Below are positions 56,515 through 64,000 of a stretch of 64,000 nt of DNA, piece by piece. The stretch's first letter is position 1. Each line of letters opens with the position of its first letter. The DNA is taken from contig JACEFZ010021366.1 in assembly GCA_014155875.1 (NCBI GenBank), forward strand, positions 107,367 through 171,366. The letters are read 5' to 3'. A program made the position numbers and the translations under genes. Below the pieces are notes generated by a model that was given only the letters and a program-made list of their open reading frames with translations, did no database searches and was not told where the DNA came from. This stretch comes from Cepaea nemoralis. Its lineage: Eukaryota; Mollusca; Gastropoda; Stylommatophora; Helicidae.

Positions 56515-57312
56515 TCATCAAAGTGTTGTAGGCGTTCTAGTCTCCTCATTCATCCCTGTCCTCTGTGTTCTAGTCTCCTCACAAATCCCTGTCCTCTGTG
56601 TTCTTGTCTCCTCACATAATCCTGTCCTCGGTGTTCTTGTCTCCTCACACATCTCTGTCCTCTATGTTCATGTCTCCTCACACATCCCTCTCATATGTGT
56701 TCTTATCTCCTCATACATCTCTGTCCTCTGTGTTCTTGACTCATCACACAACCCGATCCTCTTTGCTCTTGTCTCCTCACACATCCCTGCCATCTGTGTT
56801 CTTGTCTCTTCATACATCTTTGTCCTCTGTGTTCTTGTCTCCTCACACAACCCGGTCGTCTGTGTTCTTGTCTCCTCACATACCCCTGCCATCTGTGTTC
56901 TTGTCTCCTCATACATCTCTGTCCTCTGTGTTCTTGTCTCCTCACACAACGCGGTCCTCTGTGTTCTTGTCTCCTCACACATCCCTGCCATCTGTGTTCT
57001 TGTCTCCTCACACATCACTATCCTCTGTGTTCTTGTCTCCTCACATATCCCTGCCATCTGTGTTCTTGTCTTATCACACATCCATGTCCTCCGTGTTCTT
57101 GTTTCCCCACACATTCCCGTCCTCTGTGTTCTTGTCTCCTCACACATCCCTGTCCTCTGTGTTCTTGTCTCCCATCACATCCCTGTCCTCGGTGTTCTTG
57201 TGTCCCCGCACATCCTTGTCCTCTGTATTCTTGTCTCCGAACACATCTCTGTCTTTGGTTATCTGGATCAGTTCTACTGATGGTAGTTCTTAGTCCTATC
57301 GTCTTTGACATA
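56515..57312 (-). repeat. 33-bp minisatellite nested inside an RTE LINE 3' end
   Basis: About 22 units of TGTTCTTGTCTCCTCACACA plus TCCCTGTCCTCTG (33 bp), at 56,545-57,248. The outer flanks are two adjoining pieces of one LINE end, as seen uninterrupted at 62,950-63,040: ATCATCAAAGTGTTGTAGGC on one side, and TGGTTATCTGGATCAGTTCT on the other (minus-strand TTISRTDPDNQRQRC versus NTISRVDPENQRPRS). Both strands have long open frames only because 33 is a multiple of 3. Confidence 0.88.
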
Positions 57313-59580
57313 GTCTCCTCATCGTCTGCCTTTCAACTATCAATCGTGCGTAGGCCCTCATTTAACCCATGCCAACTGTCACATGATGGACCAACGTGAT
57401 TTAACCATTATGAGAATAAAGGCGATCTGAATTAGCGGATGTTCGAGGCCATAGGTTGTTTCAACAAATCCAGAAAATGTAACTGCACGTGTTTACATCT
57501 GGTCGATGGATTGGGAACACTCGGTGGTGAGTGAGACAAGACCCTGCATCGCTTTGACAGTTTGTCAACATTCGAATACAGATGGAACCCGTCGGATCCT
57601 GGTTGCAATCGGATGTCAGCCATCACAGGTCGGGCAAAGTTAACAGCTGCAGATGTGTAGAGGAAGTGGGTGAGCTGAATCATACATCGCTTTGACAGTT
57701 TATAAACAGGTCGGATTGGAAGCGGAAGTACTCAGCTCAAAAGAAAACAGTCCGTCTGTCAATTTATAGTTTCCGGACATCAAGAAGATTGGCAGCTTGT
57801 TGGGGAAACCCGTTGTTGTATCATACGGTAACTCGTTAGTTTGTTGTGGGAGTCAAAACAAGTGATGACAACTCTGACAGTGACTAGGCCAGGGAAAATG
57901 GATTCTTGACAATGGATGATATGTCCAAATAACACCTGTGTGGACAGGAAGAATACCGTCACGTGACCAATTTTAGGTTTTGCCAAAAAACCATGATTGG
58001 AGAGGACAGTTGAACTCAAACCTTGGATTTTAGCGGACGTGCTTCGGCACTGCGGTTCTGATTGGAAAATATCTACCGTGTGCGAATTGAGTTAATTTAA
58101 TTTTACACGTGCCTGTCATGGCAAGAGTGGATGTAATTGGATCTAACTGCGGTGTTGCCTAAGGTAGAACCTATTATAATTAGTTCTAATTAATATAGGC
58201 TGTAGCCTTGTTAAAACTAAAGTGTGATGATTAGCACTGGTAGTGGAAAACTAGCTAGAGTAGGGAAGTGATACTTGGCTCTGTTAGTTGAAAATAGATT
58301 AGTGAAGTGTTGATAAGCTTTACTAGTTGAGAATTGAGTAATGAGGAATAATTGGGATATTCCAGTAGGTGTTCCTGGTGGGCGGGGTTCCGCATTCTGT
58401 TTGTTGATTTATTTTTCTTGTCTTGGCCTGATGATAACCAATGGATTGAGTCCTCTGTCCCTGACAGAGTAGGTTCATTGTATTTTACTGAGCAAGGGCG
58501 AAAGGCTCACGATCATCTAATAGAGATCAGTGACGGGGAGGCTATCACCAGTTGTATAATTTATGTTACAGGTTCCTTCTGGTTGGAATGAAGAACCCGG
58601 AACCAATGAAAAATTCGATCCCGGATAAATTATGATGTAGAGAGATGGGCCAGCAACTTTCGCAACGGAAGAAGTTAATACACATTGCTCGGTGGAGCCT
58701 AATGGTATATGTATCCTACATGAGTGCATACCAATCGTTAACACACCGGAAGTGATGGATGTTCAGCCCATGTGGAGCTAGATCAGTAGGAACTGATGTT
58801 CACATTAGATGAAACCAAACATTGAAGTGTAGTTGTTCCACGTATCAAGGAAATCAGAACTTTCAGACTATATACAGTGAATAAAGCAAGCCATTTATGT
58901 CTAGCTACATTGACTGTTTAAGAGTGAAAATACAGAACTAATAGGAAACCGTTGTGTAAGGAACAATAATAGTATTTTCCCACGGATTATATATTTACAT
59001 GGGATTCAGATCTCATGGTCATCAGAGCTCCTGGAGGAGGACATGTCTGGAGAGAAGGATACGACTTCGGTGAGGTCTATTGTACTGACTCGTGTGATGT
59101 CGTGTAATCCTTGCCATGATGTGTGCACTATGATCCTGAACTTTGAAGGCTGACATATACATTTATGTTATAATACACGACACACATTTTCTTCGCATAC
59201 ACATCTCATATACGTTACACATTTCTTTTAATAAATTAATCTTTATTAATTTTTAGAAGCAAGAGTTGTTGAGTATGTTGCGTTGGGGAAGTATGAGAGG
59301 GGGCATAGTACGACAGTGAGAGATTGATAGGAAAAGGTGTCCACGGGCTGATGGAGTGTGTTGGACGGAAGCTGGTGGATTCTCCAGGATATTGATAGGA
59401 AAGAAAAATTATAATGTGGGTGTTGACTCTCCTCACTCCAGGGACGACACTTTAAAGGAGGACACGACACCAACCCCTTTAAATATATGTTTGTAATCAG
59501 TTGAAATGTGCAACTGAGGCTTTCTATGGAATGCCAATCCGCTCCAACCCTCATATGTCGCTGTTGACGACATGTGTGGT
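57313..59580. other. Stretch without recognisable gene or repeat
   Basis: Longest unexplained interval outside the palindrome. Short ORFs (e.g. 57,432-57,683 minus, 58,352-58,591 plus) match nothing I know and lack clear splice or promoter context. CATCGCTTTGACAGTTT occurs twice (57,547 and 57,684). A loose repeat with TAGTTGAAAATAGATTAGTG lies at 58,230-58,345. Confidence 0.4.
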
Positions 59581-59599
59581 AGGCTACAGTGTTGCCATT

Positions 59600-60559
<960 letters not shown>

Positions 60560-60560
<1 letters not shown>

Positions 60561-61490
60561 TCACACCCAGACGATTGCAAGTTATCGCTGCAGCGTTACA
60601 TTGACTAATTTAATAGTGCTTGGGCACCTGTTGTAGAGCATGATCTCGGTGTCCTCAGTGACTGCCAGTTGGGGTGGCTTGGGGTGACCTTGCACCCTAT
60701 CCTGTCTTGTCTCCAACTGGGTGTAATACCCAACTTTCGGTGAAGTTCTGGGCAGATCATCCACCACGGGTAGATGAGGCTGTCCTAGGCAGGTGAGGCT
60801 GGGAGTACGGATAAGTCTTCATTTTCACAGCACTGCCCCATTTTCCTCCAATAATTGAGTGACTATAGATTTTAGGTACGCGCACACAAGATAGACTGAT
60901 CTTTTGCAAGAAATAACATGCCCAGTGAGGTCGTTTCGTCTTGCTATAATTCTGATGAAATTCATGTTTGAAGCGTATTTTCAGCATCTGAATGTGTGGC
61001 ATTTTAAAACACTACCAATGTATAATGCGTTCTTTCGTAAACTGTATACATGGCTACAGGGTGTCTAAGATTGCAGCAAACAGACATTTGCATGACGTGG
61101 TTTTTGTTGCAGGAAGGCTACAGAGTAGCAGGGTTCATGTAGCAGATTTTCCCAAGCTCTCCTGGCTCCACTGCTGTAGTTAGCAGCTGCAAGCCATCAT
61201 TGCTGCAGGTCGTCGGATTTTCATCAGCGAAGGTGAGTGTTGTAGAAATAGCTGGACACGCCCGTGTTTACAGATGCGGTTTACCATGCAGGAGCAGTTT
61301 GTAAATATATCACAATGTATACAAACAGACATCAACTCTTAGTTCCCGCGCTTACACAGCTAGGTTTCTAACGCCTAAGTTAATTTCATATAATTAATGT
61401 GCAATAGGGGCAAACATTTGGTTACTCATCCATTTATTCTAAACATGAAAACATGAGCAGTTAGAATATTGAAGCCACAGAACGTACAAA
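60560..61490. other. No supported feature
   Basis: No LINE, SINE or tandem structure recognised. Short ORFs at 60,582-60,767 (minus) and 60,992-61,183 (plus) are unsupported. Confidence 0.4.
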
Positions 61491-61501
61491 GCGGGAGGAG
61501 A

Positions 61502-62470
61502 TTTGTAGTGGTGTACATGATCTGCCTGATCTAGTGGCGTACAAGATCTGCCTGGTCTAGTGGTGTACAAGATCTGTCTGGTCTAGTGGTGTACAAGATC
61601 TGCCTGGTCTAGTGGTGTACAAGATCTGCCTGGTCTAGTGGTGTACAAGATCTGCCTGGTATAGTGGTGTACAAGATCTGCCTGGCCTAGTGGTGTAAGG
61701 ATATACCTGGCCTAGTGGTGTACAAGATCTGTCTGGTCTAGTGGTGTACAAGATCTGTCTGGTCTAGTGGCGTAAAAGATCTGTCTGGTCTAGTGGTGTA
61801 CAAGATCTGCCTGGTCTAGTGGCGTACAAAATCTGCCAGCTCTAGTGATGTACAAGATCTGCTAGGTCTAGTGGCGTACAAGATCTGCCAGGTCTAGTGG
61901 TGTACAAGATCTGCCAGGTCTAGTGGTGTACAAGATCTGCCAGGTCTAGTGGTGTACAAGATCTGCCAGGTCTAGTGGTGTACAGGATATACCTTGTCTA
62001 GTGGTGTACAGTATATACCTGGTCTAGTGGCGTACAAGATCTGCCTGGTCTAGTGGTGTACAAGATCTGCCAGGTCTAGTGGTGTACAAGATCTGCCAGG
62101 TCTAGTGGTGTACAAGATCTGCCAGGTCTAGTGGTGTACAGGAGTAGTACCTGGTCCTAGTGGTGTACAGTATAGTACCTGGTCTAGTGGCGTACAAGAT
62201 CTGCCTGGTCTAGTGGTGTACAAGATCTGCATGTTCTAGTGGTGTACAGGATATACCTGGTCTAGTAGTGTACAAGATCTGCCAGGTCTAGTGGCGTACA
62301 ATATCTGTCTGGTCTAGTGGTGTACAGGATATACCTGGTCTAGTGGTGTACACGATCTGCATGTTCTAGTGGTGTACAGGATATACCTGGCCTAGTGGTG
62401 TACAAGATCTGCCTGGTCTAGTGGCGTACAAGATCTGCCTAGTTTAGTGGTGTATAAGATATGCCTAGTC
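61502..62470. repeat. 26-bp minisatellite, about 37 copies
   Basis: Unit CTAGTGGTGTACAAGATCTG plus CCTGGT (26 bp). Variants: GGCGTAC, CTGTCTGGT, CTGCCAGGT, and a GGATATACCTGGT type in which GATCTG is lost. Runs of identical CTGCCAGGT units (61,890-61,980 and 62,065-62,140) show local block duplication. The core contains AGATCT. Confidence 0.96.
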
Positions 62471-62536
62471 ATGCTGTCTCCTATAATCTAGCAGGTTATA
62501 AGTGCTCCACTTCCTTAAATAATATTCACCTCCCCC

Positions 62537-62650
62537 TCCCCCTCCAACACACACACACACACAAACTCTCTCACACACACACACACACACACACAACACA
62601 CACACACACACTCACTCACACACTCACTCACAACTGCACTCACACATGTA
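62537..62650. repeat. (CA)n microsatellite with CT interruptions
   Basis: ACACACAC runs interrupted by AAACTCTCTC and ACTCACTCAC, about 115 bp. Confidence 0.93.
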
Positions 62651-62778
62651 CACAAACAAATGCAGTCTATATGTTGTTTCTCAAAATGGTCCAATCTCCT
62701 GCCAGTAATTTTGTTTCTGTCTTTGAATGTATTCTGAATATATCATCTGCCAAGTATATTCTTAATTTCCCTCTTCCT

Positions 62779-62897
62779 CTTTATCATGGCACCGACCGTT
62801 TAGTTTATCATGACACCGATCCATTAGTTTATCAGGGCACCGACCCATTATTTTATCACAATCATGTGTCATGTCGATAATCGTGGGCGGTGTCGCT
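62779..62897 (-). repeat. 24-bp triplication beside a minimal LINE 3' end
   Basis: Three copies of a 24-bp unit (TTTATCATGACACCGATCCA plus TTAG) followed by AATCATGTGTCATGTCGATA, the reversed terminus of the RTE family (minus-strand YRHDT-stop, cf. YRHGT-stop). The unit resembles the LINE terminus itself. Confidence 0.55.
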
Positions 62898-62939
62898 AAT
62901 GGGATTATCACTATAGATTTGAAGATCACTATTAAATAC

Positions 62940-63475
62940 TCATCATCATTATCATCATCAAGCTGGTGTAGGCGTTCATGACTCTCCACAGATCTCGGTC
63001 TTTGGTTTTCTGGATCAACTCTGCTGATGGTATTCCTCACGTCTCAGTCCATCCAGCATCATTTCTCTTGGCCTGCCTCTGCCTCTCTTCCCCTCAATCC
63101 TTCCAGTTGTCACGATGTTCTCCAGTGCCTCTCTTCTCAACACAAGACCGAAGAAAGATGTTTGTCTCTTTCTTATTGTTGCATATAATATTCTAGTTTC
63201 ATTAGCCTGTTTCAGGCAGTCGTTGTTAGTTACTCCAAGGAATTCGCAACATTCGTCTCAGGAACCACATCTCTGTTGCTTCTAATTTCTTCTTAATTTG
63301 TTCATTGACATTCCAAGATTCACTGCCATACAGCAAAACTGGTTTTACATAGCATTTCAGCACTCTCTTTCTTACATTCAGTGATAGTGACTGATTGTAT
63401 AAGATACTCTTCATTTTCTGAAATTATTATGCTACTAATTTCTTTTGGCATCTATGATTCCAATGGTATGTTTTT
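62940..63475 (-). mobile_element. RTE LINE C-terminal fragment with (GAT)n tail
   Basis: In sense (minus): MKSILYNQSLSLNVRKRVLK, CYVKPVLLYGSESWNVNEQI, EMWFLRRMLRIPWSN, then in shifted frames ANETRILYATIRKRQTSFFG, ENIVTTGRIEGKRGRGRPRE, MMLDGL, NTISRVDPENQRPRSVESHE and a GATGATGATAATGATGATG tail. Its terminal ~60 bp is the uninterrupted counterpart of the minisatellite-bearing end at 56.5-57.3 kb. Confidence 0.8.
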
Positions 63476-63779
63476 TTTTTTTTTTCTGATAACGGCGCTG
63501 TGCGTATGTAAGGGTTCTAGAGAAAAGGTTGATAGAATGGAGCAAGTAGTGACAGATTGAAAATAAATAACCTCCACAAAGAAATCAAGATGTGGTAGAA
63601 GTTGTTAGTTATCCTCAGAGATTGTTTTCACTCACAATTATGTATACATGGTGCGGTTGCCGAAGTCAACCCAGCCGGAGTGCAATAAGGTTCATATTAA
63701 TGAGAATGTGTATCAAGAGGCGGGATAACCAGCTTTGTGTTTTGTTGTTTACCTCTTCCTAGAAATTTCAGAAAACTAT

Positions 63780-64000
63780 GCTGACTTCCCCTTTGGGTTT
63801 AAGGTTTGATTTTTGGAAGTTTCCCGATCCCGGGGACGGGGGAAAACAATGGTTGAACCTCGAACCATTGGGGTGTCGGATAAAAGATTTAAAAAATAAA
63901 CCCTAAAAATTTGGTGTTGGGATTTTTAAAAAATGCCCCCCCAAAAACTTCCTTTGAAATGACAAAACCCCCTTTCCGGTGAAGGTGTGGGTTTTCAAAA
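63780..64000. other. Low-quality, homopolymer-rich end of window
   Basis: From about 63,780 the sequence turns into short runs of repeated bases (GGGTTTAAGG, CCCCGGGG-like, AAAAAATG, CCCCCCCAAAAA), the same signature as 6,735-10,700. No feature should be called here. Confidence 0.65.

Noticed and set aside
56598..57293. 231-codon ORF (plus) and minus-strand counterparts
   Set aside because: 33-bp minisatellite; both strands open because the unit length is divisible by 3.
61502..62470. CRISPR-like repeat array
   Set aside because: Units are contiguous 26-mers with no spacers; eukaryotic minisatellite. The same applies to the other arrays.

Overview
This is a eukaryotic (metazoan) intergenic window dominated by transposon remains and tandem repeats. 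I found no host protein-coding gene, no true tRNA or rRNA gene, no CRISPR array and no bacterial-type operon. The repeat mix is RTE-type LINEs with short 3' ends and tri- or tetranucleotide tails, an RNase H-bearing LINE, tRNA-derived SINEs, mariner and hAT non-autonomous elements, and TTAGGG-type interstitial repeats. It suggests an invertebrate; a mollusc (perhaps a gastropod) is my guess, held with low confidence.

Layout. 0-3.2 kb: a LINE 3' end, then a 2.9-kb 8-bp satellite. 4-6 kb: two copies of a composite repeat (variable GT/CA-rich array + core + microsatellite tail), with a LINE fragment between them that is split by a hAT MITE. 6.7-20.2 kb: a huge inverted repeat (about 6.5-kb arms, 75-bp spacer). 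Its left arm decays into homopolymer-smeared sequence and its right arm carries a 19-bp Tn5/Nextera mosaic end, so this part is probably an assembly or library artefact in whole or part. 20.2-22.4 kb: a 48-bp minisatellite open on both strands. 24-29 kb: degenerate RTE LINEs, a SINE and a third composite repeat. 30.2-33.2 kb: 27-bp and 36-bp minisatellites next to LINE tails. 33.8-41 kb: LINE, SINE and mariner pieces, including a plus-strand RTE LINE (37.3-41.0 kb) broken by three younger insertions whose target duplications can still be read. 41.4-46.3 kb: SINEs, a 32-bp minisatellite split by a LINE tail, and a 15-bp satellite split by a mariner deletion derivative and LINEs. 48.2-54.3 kb: a minus-strand RNase H LINE broken by a SINE, a minisatellite, a 762-bp retroposed unit and a plus-strand LINE composite. 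56-64 kb: a (TTAG)n-tailed retroposon, a minisatellite that grew inside a LINE 3' end, a LINE with (TA)n in its coding frame, a 26-bp minisatellite, another LINE, and a final stretch of poor-quality sequence.

The unifying theme is retroposons whose 3' ends seed microsatellites and minisatellites. Nested insertions give a relative chronology. Several long open frames are artefacts of tandem units whose length is a multiple of three. The two strongest non-obvious signals are the array that grew between intact LINE-end flanks at 56.5-57.3 kb and the 762-bp retroposed unit at 49.8-50.6 kb. The palindrome with its adapter should be treated as a data-quality warning before any biology is read from 6.7-20.2 kb.
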